Assembly: GCA_963590525.1 (NCBI GenBank)
Contig: CAVAPV010000044.1
Span: 1 to 20,359, forward strand
From: W2P13-069 sp963590525
GTDB taxonomy: Bacteria; Actinomycetota; Coriobacteriia; Coriobacteriales; QAMH01
Direction of reading: 5' to 3'
DNA length: 20,359 nt
Both the position numbers and the translations under genes were made by a program. The notes beneath the pieces were generated by a model that did no database searches, was not told the origin of the DNA, and saw nothing but the letters and a program-made list of their open reading frames with translations. This document shows, piece after piece, positions 7,536 to 14,952 of this stretch. Position 1 is the first letter of the stretch. Each line of letters begins with the position of its first letter.

Positions 7536-10500
7536 ATGAAGCATCGATTGTCCGTCCTGCGCTTGAGCGGTGCCTCGCTTGCGCTTGCCACGGCTGCCAT
7601 CGCGGCATCTGCCGGCTTAGCCATGCCCGCAACGGCGCTTGCCGCAGACAGCAGCGTGGGCAGTATCACTTATTACAAAACTGGCTCGGACATGCCGCAT
7701 CCCGTGCTCAAAACCTATACGGATTGCGGCACGCTCATCAACGATGTCAGATCCTGGGCAACCACCAGCGATGTCACCAAGGTGGTCGTCACGCTTGATG
7801 CCGATTGGAACACCAACTCCTATGGCTGCATCAAGATCCCAGATGGTTCTAATGTGGAGCTCAACCTCAATGGTCATATGATCAACCGCGGTCTTGCCAA
7901 TATATCCTTTGACGGCACTGTTGACGGTGACGTCATCAAGGTGGGCAAAAACGCCACGCTTACCGTCAACGGTGGCGATGACACAACAAAGCACATGGGT
8001 TCCTTGCTGGGTGAGTCTATCTTCTGGATTTGCGACGGCGTGGGCAGAGACGCTATCGAGGGCGGCCTTATCACCGGTGGTGCCTCCAGCAACAACGACA
8101 AATCCGGTGGCGGCATCACCACAACGGGAGCAAACGCCAAGCTCTACCTCAACGACGTCACCATCGCCGGCAATGTCTCTGATACCTTTGAGGGCGGCGG
8201 CGGCAACGGCGGCGGCATCTGCGTGAGAGGCGCCAACTCCACCCTTACCCTTGACGGCGCAACGGTTATCTACAACCGCTCCCAAGGCTACGGCGGCGGC
8301 CTCTACATCAACGGCAACGACAGCAATGTCACCCTCAAGGGCAACAGTATCATCAGGAACAACTCCGCAGACGAAGACGGCGGCGGCATCTATCACGACG
8401 GCAAGCGCGGTACCGTCACCATCAAGGAGAAGTCCGATATCAACAGCAACATCGCTGCAGAAGACGGCGGTGGCATCTACGACAACTACAACGGCACTAC
8501 CTACACTATCTCTGACAGCCAGATTTCGTTCAATCAAGCCCAGGGCCAGTACAGCTTCTGGAGAAACACCCGCGGCAACGGCGGTGGCATCTGCCTCAAC
8601 GACGACTCTGATCTTAAGCTCACCGACGGTGCCAAGATCTGGTACAACACCTCTGTCAGGGGCGGAGGCGTCTTTGCCGATGACGATGGTATAGAGGTCT
8701 CCATGGAGAGCGGCTCCTCTATCAGGAACAACACGGCTACGGATTATGGCGGCGGTGTTTACTTCCGCGACGAATGCACGCTTACACTCAGCAAGTCCTC
8801 CATCTATCACAACAACGCGTTTTGCGGCGGCGGTGTGATGCTGAGCAGCCTTGCTTTGTTCACGGATACAGACTCTGTCATTGACCTTAAGGACAACTCC
8901 AAGATCTACGACAACAGCGCAAGCGGCTCGGGCGGCGGCATTTATGTAGATTCCAATGTACGCCTCGACCCGACGGTTACCTCTTCTGATGGCACGGGCA
9001 TGATCACCAACAACAGTGCCAAGGATGGTGGTGCTATCTACGTTGGCACGATGACCACGATCAAGGGCCTCAATATCAAGAACAACACCTCTCAAAGGGG
9101 CGGCGCTGTTTACACAAGCAACTCGCTGGTTATTGAGGGTAAAAACGTCATCGAGGACAACTACGTTGGCGACAAGAAAGCCAACCTCTGCATTACAAAC
9201 TACGCGAGCCTCAGAGGAAGCAAGAACGCGCCTAGCACTGATAGCAGCATAGGCATTTGCTTTGACGATAACTGCGATGATGACGAGCGGATAGCCTACG
9301 ATCAGGAGTCCCTTGTCAAGTTGGCTACCTATCCCTGCAGGGCTCTGCATACCGATGACCCCTCCGAGTCCATCGAGATTGACGGTGACGATCTCAACCG
9401 CTCTAAGAGCCCCTCTAAGTTCACTTTGAGCGTGTACGGCGCAGACGATGCCCTCACAGAGAAAGCCGTGGCCTACAACGGCAAGGTCGAGCTCAAGAGC
9501 GCCGATTATGCCAAGAGCTGCTGCACGCTCGTCTCCTGGACCGTCGTGGGTGTTGACGGAACCACCAGCATCGTGCCGCAAGACGGCGTTGCGAGCTTTA
9601 CCATGCCCGCCGGCAACGTGACGGTGCGTGCCAACTACAGCTCGGTTCTCTCTTCTGTCCAGCTCAACTTGAGCGACGACGCCTCTTGGTCTAGCTTGGG
9701 CAGCGATGCCTCCACTGCAGAGGTTTCCTCCCTGCGACTTATCGCCGCAGACGGCAGCTCCTACGGCTTGACCACCACCAGCGATATCCGCAAGGTTCTC
9801 AAGGTGACCAACGTCAAGACGGCTAGTACAGAGGCCGGCAAGACTGCCACCTACACGATCGAGCTCGACAACGCGGTTTTGAAGGGTTACGGCCTGACTT
9901 ACAACGCTGCGAGCTTTGAGGGTGCGTCTGTCGAGGCCCGTGCATCCTTTGGCACCGCTTCTGACAGCAAAGCAGATACCGTCTCTGCCAGCGCAGAAAG
10001 AATCGTCCTCGAGGCCGGTGTGACCTATCTCGCACCCGAGGACGCCGTGACGATCAACGCCGTTAACGTCAACAAGGCAAATACCGATGCAAAGCCCTTT
10101 GACACCGTGGTCGAAGAGGCAGAGCAAGCTGTAGATAGCGATGGCATCCAAACCAAGCAGGTCATAAAGAGGATCAAGATCAAGACGCCCGACGAGCCTG
10201 GCTGGACCTTTAGCTCTTGGCTCAACCTGCCCGACAGCGCCGAAGTCGACCCGACCGACAACTCTGTGACTTTGGATGCAGACGATGCCAAGGCAAAGCT
10301 CTTTGCTCTCTACGAGCCCTTGGTGAGCGCCATCGCCATCTCTGTAGACGAGCCCAAGGTTGGTGAGAAGTTCCCCACTACCATCAACTCCTGCCTGATG
10401 GCCGGTGCCAACGAGCGCGACCTCACCAAGTACGTGCAGTCTGCCGTCAAGGTGAGCTGGACGCTTGCCGATGGCATGCCTGCGGGCGACACAGTGCAGG

Positions 10501-11459
10501 CCGACACCATCTACAAGGTCAGGCTCCATGCCGAAAACGTGGAGAACTCCTACATCTTTGGTGCGGATGACTCTGTGTACACCACGGTCAACGGCGCCAA
10601 GGTCTACTCCACCGAGTACGACGCCGGCTCTAAGACGGGCAACATCATCTACTACGTCAAGACCGGCGAGGACACGAGCTTTGACTACGCTATAGACAAC
10701 ATGCCCACCCTGACGGTGGCCAGCACCGATGCCATTGCAGAAAGCCTGCCCACTTCGGCTTACTACGTGCTCAAAAACGGCGTGGTCAAGACCGCAGATG
10801 TGGCCTGGGACACCTCTTCTATCGATACTGGCGCTCAGATTGTGATCTTGAGCGTGAACGGTACGTTCAAGGACGAGGCAGGCGACGAGCATTCCGTTAC
10901 GCAGTCCGTCGTGGTTTCCGATGAGGCGGCTCCTATCGAAGCTACCTACTCCATCGACAAGGCCGTGTGGAATTACTCCAAGGGTGGCTGCGCGCCTTAC
11001 ATCACGGTCAAGGTAGGCGACAAGACCCTTGCCAAAGACGCCGATTACACGGTGAGCTACACTAACAACGACAAGGTTGGCATTGCCACGGTGACGGTAA
11101 CGGGTGCGGGCGACTACGTCGGCATTGGCGCTAAGGAGTTCACTTACAAGATCATCCCCGCCAAGGTCAAAGTCAAAGCTGTCAAGAGCACGGCCAAGCA
11201 CAAGGTCAAGGTGAGCTGGAAGTCCCATAAAGCCCAGACCACCGGCTTTGAGGTGCGTTACGCGGCAAGCAAGGCCAAGGTCAAGGCCGGCAAGGGCACA
11301 ACCGTCAAGGTCAAGAAGGCCGCCAAGACCGCTAAGGTCATCAAGGGCCTCAAGAGCGGCAAGAAGACCTACGTGCAGGTTCGCGCTTACACTAAGGCTG
11401 CAGATGGTGTGACCTATTACTCCAAGTGGAGCAAGGTCAAAGCCGTCAAGGTCAAGTAG
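7536..11459 (+). CDS. Secreted beta-helix / Ig / FnIII adhesin-like protein (1307 aa)
   Basis: ATG 7536 is preceded by GGAAGGAG (7523-7530) five bases upstream, which decides this start over the in-frame TTG at 7521. The signal peptide ends with an ALA-A site near residue 37. The NLNGHMINRG block lies near residue 110. A beta-helix spans about 173-548 with roughly eleven GGG(I/V/L) coils and recurrent NNSA motifs. It is followed by an InlB-like repeat (SFTMPAGNVTVRANY) ending near 699, a GWTFSSWLNLP module at about 887-930, an Ig-like module from 930, a VWNYSKGGCAPYITV module at about 1140-1209 and a lysine-rich FnIII-like tail at 1210-1307. The domain order matches the preceding paralogue, except that it lacks that protein's unique segment of about 100 residues. 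No LPXTG or terminal membrane helix is present. It is likely a secreted or wall-associated adhesin; the ligand is unknown. Confidence 0.9.
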   Translation: MKHRLSVLRLSGASLALATAAIAASAGLAMPATALAADSSVGSITYYKTGSDMPHPVLKTYTDCGTLINDVRSWATTSDVTKVVVTLDADWNTNSYGCIKIPDGSNVELNLNGHMINRGLANISFDGTVDGDVIKVGKNATLTVNGGDDTTKHMGSLLGESIFWICDGVGRDAIEGGLITGGASSNNDKSGGGITTTGANAKLYLNDVTIAGNVSDTFEGGGGNGGGICVRGANSTLTLDGATVIYNRSQGYGGGLYINGNDSNVTLKGNSIIRNNSADEDGGGIYHDGKRGTVTIKEKSDINSNIAAEDGGGIYDNYNGTTYTISDSQISFNQAQGQYSFWRNTRGNGGGICLNDDSDLKLTDGAKIWYNTSVRGGGVFADDDGIEVSMESGSSIRNNTATDYGGGVYFRDECTLTLSKSSIYHNNAFCGGGVMLSSLALFTDTDSVIDLKDNSKIYDNSASGSGGGIYVDSNVRLDPTVTSSDGTGMITNNSAKDGGAIYVGTMTTIKGLNIKNNTSQRGGAVYTSNSLVIEGKNVIEDNYVGDKKANLCITNYASLRGSKNAPSTDSSIGICFDDNCDDDERIAYDQESLVKLATYPCRALHTDDPSESIEIDGDDLNRSKSPSKFTLSVYGADDALTEKAVAYNGKVELKSADYAKSCCTLVSWTVVGVDGTTSIVPQDGVASFTMPAGNVTVRANYSSVLSSVQLNLSDDASWSSLGSDASTAEVSSLRLIAADGSSYGLTTTSDIRKVLKVTNVKTASTEAGKTATYTIELDNAVLKGYGLTYNAASFEGASVEARASFGTASDSKADTVSASAERIVLEAGVTYLAPEDAVTINAVNVNKANTDAKPFDTVVEEAEQAVDSDGIQTKQVIKRIKIKTPDEPGWTFSSWLNLPDSAEVDPTDNSVTLDADDAKAKLFALYEPLVSAIAISVDEPKVGEKFPTTINSCLMAGANERDLTKYVQSAVKVSWTLADGMPAGDTVQADTIYKVRLHAENVENSYIFGADDSVYTTVNGAKVYSTEYDAGSKTGNIIYYVKTGEDTSFDYAIDNMPTLTVASTDAIAESLPTSAYYVLKNGVVKTADVAWDTSSIDTGAQIVILSVNGTFKDEAGDEHSVTQSVVVSDEAAPIEATYSIDKAVWNYSKGGCAPYITVKVGDKTLAKDADYTVSYTNNDKVGIATVTVTGAGDYVGIGAKEFTYKIIPAKVKVKAVKSTAKHKVKVSWKSHKAQTTGFEVRYAASKAKVKAGKGTTVKVKKAAKTAKVIKGLKSGKKTYVQVRAYTKAADGVTYYSKWSKVKAVKVK

Positions 11460-11476
11460 GCCTAGGTAAGAAACAG

Positions 11477-11510
11477 CAACACGCTGGCTGCCAAAGCGGC
11501 CGGCGTGTTG
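11477..11510 (+). terminator. 15-bp hairpin after the third adhesin gene
   Basis: CAACACGC (11477-11484) pairs with GCGTGTTG (11503-11510), and pairing continues inward through two G-T pairs to a four-base loop. The plus-strand tail is TAAAATAAAA rather than a T-run. On the minus strand the stem is followed by CTGTTTCTTACC. It may therefore stop minus-strand transcripts as well as, or rather than, the adhesin mRNA. Confidence 0.5.
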
Positions 11511-11516
11511 TAAAAT
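11488..11516 (+). promoter_or_regulatory. Candidate promoter for a short plus-strand RNA
   Basis: CTGCCA (11488-11493, four of six matches to TTGACA) and TAAAAT (11511-11516, five of six matches to TATAAT) are separated by exactly 17 bp. The predicted start is near 11523. The -35 box lies within the hairpin arm, so an origin as part of a terminator is also possible. Confidence 0.35.
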
Positions 11517-11522
11517 AAAAAA

Positions 11523-11624
11523 GAACGGGTCGGCTGCTGTTCCAACCAGCGGCTGCCTCATGGGTTTTAGGAATTGTGAGGAGCCGCTCTAGCCAGCTAG
11601 GTTAGGCGGCTCTTCACGTTTTGC
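11523..11624 (+). ncRNA. Candidate small RNA of about 100 nt (possible antitoxin RNA)
   Basis: A promoter-like pair lies just upstream (11488-11516) and a strong terminator ends the interval. The interval has no ORF with a ribosome-binding site. It lies immediately beyond the 3' end of the convergent 27-codon peptide gene, so a minus-strand peptide mRNA that read to the hairpin at 11477-11510 would be fully complementary to this RNA over about 100 nt. That is the 3'-overlap layout of TxpA/RatA and BsrG/SR4. Expression is inferred only from these signals. Confidence 0.3.
11576..11624 (+). terminator. Strong intrinsic terminator
   Basis: GTGAGGAGCCGC (11576-11587) pairs with GCGGCTCTTCAC (11606-11617) with one G-T pair, and GTTTTGCTTT follows on the plus strand. 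The loop holds a further CTAGC/GCTAG palindrome. It could end the adhesin mRNA or the candidate small RNA. It separates them from the convergent peptide gene, whose stop is at 11629. Confidence 0.7.
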
Positions 11625-11628
11625 TTTG

Positions 11629-11712
11629 CTACTTGCGAATAATCATAACGACGAGCGTTATGAGTGAGACGATGAAGCTGCAGAATATAAAGAGCTCGTT
11701 CCAACTAACCAT
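11629..11712 (-). CDS. 27-aa hydrophobic peptide, holin-like / type I toxin-like
   Basis: The ATG (complement of 11710-11712) is preceded on the minus strand by AAAGGAGGT, a near-perfect Shine-Dalgarno sequence six bases upstream, and the frame ends at TAG 11629-11631. The peptide begins MVSWNELFIFCSF and ends VVMIIRK: a short polar start with a conserved-looking acidic residue, one membrane-spanning segment and a basic tail. This is the layout of Firmicutes holin-like toxins and of TxpA/BsrG/BsrE type I toxins, which insert in the membrane and are silenced by antisense RNA. The longer frame running upstream through the tRNA is not credible. It could also be a harmless small membrane protein. 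The ribosome-binding site makes translation likely; the toxin role is inference. Confidence 0.6.
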   Translation of the reverse strand: MVSWNELFIFCSFIVSLITLVVMIIRK

Positions 11713-11762
11713 AGGTCTACCTCCTTTGATGAAAGAGGCAGCCTGACGACCCGAGATGGCAA

Positions 11763-11771
11763 ATAATAGCA
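11763..11771 (-). promoter_or_regulatory. Extended -10 promoter for the small peptide gene
   Basis: On the minus strand this reads TGCTATTAT, a TGN extension before a -10 hexamer with five of six consensus matches. It lies about 50 bp upstream of the peptide ATG and downstream of the tRNA terminator, giving an independent transcript starting near 11756. No strong -35 is seen, as expected for an extended -10 promoter. Confidence 0.45.
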
Positions 11772-11810
11772 AATCAAAATACTCGGTAAGCGATCTTGTT
11801 TGAGCAATAG

Positions 11811-11842
11811 AAAAAGCCCTGCGAGTGAATCGCAGGGCTTTT
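11811..11842 (-). terminator. Terminator of the tRNA-Arg gene
   Basis: A 13-bp perfect stem, AAAAGCCCTGCGA (11812-11824) with TCGCAGGGCTTTT (11830-11842), has a five-base loop. On the minus strand it is followed by a T-rich tail (TTTTTCTATT). It lies ten bases beyond the CCA end of the tRNA. Confidence 0.85.
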
Positions 11843-11851
11843 GTGTGCGGC

Positions 11852-11928
11852 TGGTGCCCCCTACAGGGTTCGAACCTGCGGCCTTCTGCTCCGGAGGCAG
11901 ACGCTCTATCCAGCTGAGCTAAGGGGAC
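11852..11928 (-). tRNA. tRNA-Arg (anticodon CCG)
   Basis: The minus-strand sequence folds as a full cloverleaf. The acceptor arms are GTCCCCT/AGGGGGC, with a discriminator A and an encoded CCA (11852-11854). The D arm is GCTC...GAGC, the anticodon stem TCTGC/GCAGA encloses loop CTCCGGA with anticodon CCG, and the T arm is GCAGG-TTCGAAC-CCTGT. The anticodon reads CGG arginine codons. The gene stands alone between convergent or divergent units and has its own terminator. Confidence 0.95.
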
Positions 11929-11984
11929 GTGCGTCAAGAAATCTACCACATTCGCGCCTTGAAAAGAGGGAGCCTGCACTTTAC

Positions 11985-11993
11985 TGCTAAACT
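11985..11993 (+). promoter_or_regulatory. Possible extended -10 promoter for the cyclophilin gene
   Basis: TGC followed by TAAACT (four of six -10 matches) lies about 60 bp before the cyclophilin start, in a stretch richer in A+T than its surroundings. No convincing -35 hexamer was found at 16-18 bp. Confidence 0.25.
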
Positions 11994-12052
11994 TTAGGGG
12001 TTATTAACCTGTTAGAGGAGCGCGTTAGCGTGCTCACAGGAGGTAAGACCGC

Positions 12053-12535
12053 ATGGCAATCTACACACCGGAATACAAGCCCACAGGCGATGAAATCGCC
12101 GTCATCACCACTGATAAGGGCGTTATCCGCGTCCAGCTCCATGGCAAAGATGCTCCCATCCACGTGGGCAACTTTGTCGAGCTTTCCCAAAAGGGCTTCT
12201 ACGACGGCTTGAACTTCCACCGCTACGTCCCCGGCTTTGTCATCCAGGGCGGCTGCCCCGAGGGTACTGGCCGCGGCAACCCCGGCTATACCATCCACGA
12301 GGAGTTCACCACCAACCCCAACAACTCCCATGAGGACGGCACGTTGGCCATGGCTCGCAGCCAGGCCCCCAACTCTGCCGGCAGCCAGTTCTACTTCTGC
12401 CTTGGCGCACAGCATTTTCTCGATAACGGCTACACCGTCTTTGGCGACTGCCTTGACGAGGAGTCCATCGAGGTTGTGCATCAGCTCCGCCAAAACGACG
12501 TCATCCAGTCCATCGTCATCGAAAACGCCAACTAA
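12053..12535 (+). CDS. Cyclophilin-type peptidyl-prolyl cis-trans isomerase (160 aa)
   Basis: The enzyme catalyses cis-trans isomerisation of X-Pro bonds during protein folding. The sequence is a single cyclophilin domain: FHRYVPGFVIQGG contains the catalytic Arg57, Q112-F115 of GSQFYFCLG is the active-site strand, and LDNGYTVFGDC is the usual C-terminal block. There is no signal peptide, so it is predicted to be cytoplasmic. ATG 12053 has AGGAGGT (12038-12044) eight bases upstream. The next gene begins 24 bp after its stop, so the two may be cotranscribed. The length is typical of small bacterial cyclophilins. Confidence 0.93.
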   Translation: MAIYTPEYKPTGDEIAVITTDKGVIRVQLHGKDAPIHVGNFVELSQKGFYDGLNFHRYVPGFVIQGGCPEGTGRGNPGYTIHEEFTTNPNNSHEDGTLAMARSQAPNSAGSQFYFCLGAQHFLDNGYTVFGDCLDEESIEVVHQLRQNDVIQSIVIENAN

Positions 12536-12559
12536 GGCCTATAGATAGGATCATCTTTC

Positions 12560-14230
12560 GTGGACATCGGGGTTTTCAAAGAGGCGCAGGAAGCCTACGC
12601 AAGAGGCGACTATCGCGTTGCCTTGGTGGGTTTTACCGCCTGCACAAGCGACATAGCAGAGCTTTCCAGCGCAGAGATCGGCAAGTTCTACCACCTTATC
12701 GGCAACTGCTACATCAAAAGCGGCGAGCCTTCCAAGGCGGCGGAGTACTACGGCAAGGCGCTCGAGCTGGCAGGCGAGCAGCGCCGTGCTCCCTTGCTGG
12801 TCAATCTGGGTACAGCTTGCTTGTCGTCGCAGGATTACGATAGGGCGCTCGAGGCGTTCTCCAACGCGCTCGCAAGCCCGGGCTATGCGACTCCGTACAA
12901 GGCACTGAGCGGCATCGGTGCCGTGCAGCTCAAGCTGGGTAACCCCCAAGCTGCCGGCAGCGCTTACCGCGAGGCAGCCTTGGATGCTGCTAACCCGTCG
13001 CCTGGCAAAGCGCTCGTCAACCTGGGCATGTGCTTCATGGAGCTCGATCGTCCCGCAGATGCTCTCTCTACCTATCAGACGGCGCTTGACTGTGGTTTGC
13101 GTCCGGCTGATGTCTCAAAATGCCGCGCAGGCATGGGCCAGGCCCTGTTGTCGCAAGGTCGCGTGGGCGAGGCTGTCGAGGCCTTCGAGGCCGCTATGGC
13201 CAACGGCGCCTACGAGCTTTCTGCCGTTGCGGCTCATGATATGGCGATGGCGATCTCTTTGCGCGACCGCTTTGGCTCTGTCTTGGGCTTGCAGGAAGAA
13301 GAAGCCCCGGTTGCGGATGCAACACTGGAGGCGCCTTTGCAAGAGCAAGAGCCGGTCGTCGTCGAGGCCGATGTGCAAGACGACGAGCCTGCCGCCGATG
13401 CTCAAGATGGCAGCGATGATTCAAGCGAGCTTGGCAGCACTCAGCTGATGGAGCCTGTTGCCGCTGCAGATGCAACGACGCCTATGACGCCTGTTGCAGC
13501 TGATGAGCCTGCAGAGCAAGACGATTGGGATCCTGCGGGGATGCCTGTCATCGGTGCTGCTGCCCAAGAGTCCCCCGTCGCAGATGACGACGAGACGACC
13601 GCAGCAGACGAGCAAGACGATTTCTCCAATGCCGCAACGCAGGTCTTTCCTGTCGTGACCGCTACGCAAACCGCTAGTGAGCCGGCTATGGACGATGACC
13701 TGCCCGTTGAGGCCTTCAAGGCTATGGATGCCGATGAAGAGGCCCTCATCCCCAGCCCCGAGGACACGGCGTTTTTCACTATCAAAGAAGAAGACGTAGA
13801 GCGAGCGGCCAAAGAGGAGCGTCGCAAGGCACGCAAGGGGCATCTGGGCCTTAAGATCTTGCTGTTTGTCGTCATCGTCATCATCGCCTTGATGGGCGCT
13901 GCGGCTGCTGCCTATGTCTATGGATACGGATACCCCCTGCAAGAGAAGGTCGCCCAGGAGTTCTTGGATGCCGCCAAGGCAGACCAGTCCACAGACGCCT
14001 ACTGGAGCCCCAATATCTCGCAGGAGTCGCGCGACTCGCAGATGGCTGTTTTGGAGGGTGTGAGCACTTACGAGATCATCGCCGTCCAGAGGAGCACGTC
14101 CAACTCGACCGTCTACGTCAAGGCCACCCTTGATGCCGGCGGAACCACATACTACGAGCTCACCATGGGGCGCGACCTCATCGGCTGGGATGTCGAGTAT
14201 GTAGAGCTGTACTTCCCCAGCGAGCAGTAA
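12560..14230 (+). CDS. Membrane-anchored TPR-repeat protein (556 aa)
   Basis: The start is GTG 12560 with a modest AGGA eight to ten bases upstream. Residues about 1-235 are tandem tetratricopeptide repeats (Ala/Gly/Tyr helical pairs such as GNCYIKSGEPSKAAEYYGKA), which form a protein-binding scaffold. Residues about 240-410 are a low-complexity linker rich in Asp, Glu, Ala and Pro. A basic patch (ERRKARKGH) precedes one transmembrane helix at about 431-455 (ILLFVVIVIIALMG), and about 100 residues follow outside. By the positive-inside rule the TPR domain faces the cytoplasm. The partner and function are unknown. It sits 24 bp after the cyclophilin gene and about 80 bp before nucleoside diphosphate kinase. 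Confidence 0.85.
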   Translation: MDIGVFKEAQEAYARGDYRVALVGFTACTSDIAELSSAEIGKFYHLIGNCYIKSGEPSKAAEYYGKALELAGEQRRAPLLVNLGTACLSSQDYDRALEAFSNALASPGYATPYKALSGIGAVQLKLGNPQAAGSAYREAALDAANPSPGKALVNLGMCFMELDRPADALSTYQTALDCGLRPADVSKCRAGMGQALLSQGRVGEAVEAFEAAMANGAYELSAVAAHDMAMAISLRDRFGSVLGLQEEEAPVADATLEAPLQEQEPVVVEADVQDDEPAADAQDGSDDSSELGSTQLMEPVAAADATTPMTPVAADEPAEQDDWDPAGMPVIGAAAQESPVADDDETTAADEQDDFSNAATQVFPVVTATQTASEPAMDDDLPVEAFKAMDADEEALIPSPEDTAFFTIKEEDVERAAKEERRKARKGHLGLKILLFVVIVIIALMGAAAAAYVYGYGYPLQEKVAQEFLDAAKADQSTDAYWSPNISQESRDSQMAVLEGVSTYEIIAVQRSTSNSTVYVKATLDAGGTTYYELTMGRDLIGWDVEYVELYFPSEQ

Positions 14231-14248
14231 GCTCGCGGGTTGTAGGTT

Positions 14249-14280
14249 GCAGGTGGTAAGATGCCGCCTGCTGTATGTTT
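14249..14280 (+). terminator. Weak terminator-like hairpin between the TPR gene and ndk
   Basis: GCAGGTGG (14249-14256) pairs with CCGCCTGC (14264-14271) with one G-T pair, followed by TGTATGTTT. The tail is only moderately T-rich, so partial read-through into ndk is plausible. Confidence 0.4.
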
Positions 14281-14309
14281 GAGAAACCTTTTGGAAAGGA
14301 GCCGGATAC

Positions 14310-14717
14310 ATGGCTATCGAGAAGACTTACAACATGATCAAGCCCGACGGCGTCAAAAACGGCCACATCGGCGAGATCATCACCCGCATCGAGCGCGTTG
14401 GCCTGACCATCGAGCGCATGGAGCTGGGCATGGTTTCCATGGAAGAGGCAGAGGCCAACTACGGCGAGCACAAGGGCAAGCCCTTCTATGACGGCCTGAT
14501 CTCTTACATCACCTCCGGCCCCGTGGTCAAGATGGTCGTCTCTGGCGAGAACGCCGTCAAGACCATGCGCAAGCTCATGGGCGCCACCAACTGCGCCGAG
14601 GCTGCCCCCGGCACCATCCGCGGCGACTTTGGCCTGACTGTTGACGAGAACGTCATCCACGGCTCTGACTCCGTCGAGTCTGCCGAGCGCGAGATCAAGG
14701 TCTTCTTTGGCGAGTAA
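14310..14717 (+). CDS. ndk: Nucleoside diphosphate kinase (135 aa)
   Basis: The enzyme transfers the gamma phosphate of ATP to other nucleoside diphosphates through a phosphohistidine. The signature NVIHGSDS places the catalytic histidine at residue 117, and the N-terminal block IKPDGVKNGHIGEI and the GATNCAEAAPGTIRGDFG region are characteristic. Length and motifs match the family, with nothing missing. ATG 14310 has GGAAAGGAG (14293-14301) eight bases upstream. A clear terminator follows the gene. Confidence 0.97.
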   Translation: MAIEKTYNMIKPDGVKNGHIGEIITRIERVGLTIERMELGMVSMEEAEANYGEHKGKPFYDGLISYITSGPVVKMVVSGENAVKTMRKLMGATNCAEAAPGTIRGDFGLTVDENVIHGSDSVESAEREIKVFFGE

Positions 14718-14751
14718 GCGCCAAGACCGCTAACGCATAACGCTGCGCGTC

Positions 14752-14785
14752 AAGCCGCGGGTCCTTTGGGCTCGCGGCTTTTCTT
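14752..14785 (+). terminator. Intrinsic terminator after ndk
   Basis: AAGCCGCGGG (14752-14761) pairs with CTCGCGGCTT (14771-14780) through one G-T pair, followed by TTCTT. It lies about 35 bp after the ndk stop and separates ndk from the sulfur-activation cassette. Confidence 0.8.
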
Positions 14786-14858
14786 ATGCTTGCGACAAAG
14801 TTTTTTGTTGCGGCGCCCAGGCGTCAGACTGCGCACCCGAGCTCGTCTCCAGTCCATC

Positions 14859-14888
14859 GCCCAAATCTTAATAGTTGCTTAATTGGGC
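14859..14888. promoter_or_regulatory. Inverted repeat upstream of the sulfotransferase gene (possible operator)
   Basis: GCCCAA (14859-14864) and TTGGGC (14883-14888) are perfect inverted half-sites around an A+T-rich spacer containing two TTAA steps. The site is about 65 bp before the start codon, in the most A+T-rich part of this gap. I found no matching -35/-10 pair with good spacing. The regulatory role is inference. Confidence 0.3.
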
Positions 14889-14952
14889 ATGCCTAGACTT
14901 CTTTAGCTAGTGGCAAAGCACACCTAAACCTGCATAGCTTGAAGGAGAACGG

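Noticed and set aside
7617..11561. Open frame of about 1314 codons antisense to the third adhesin gene
   Set aside because: It mirrors the codon bias of the sense gene, which rarely uses codons that give stops on the opposite strand. The sense gene has a strong ribosome-binding site, a signal peptide and recognisable domains; the antisense product is low-complexity with no domain pattern.
11713..11979. Upstream extension of the 27-codon peptide to 116 codons
   Set aside because: The extension reads through a complete tRNA-Arg gene and its terminator. The strong ribosome-binding site supports the internal ATG at 11712.
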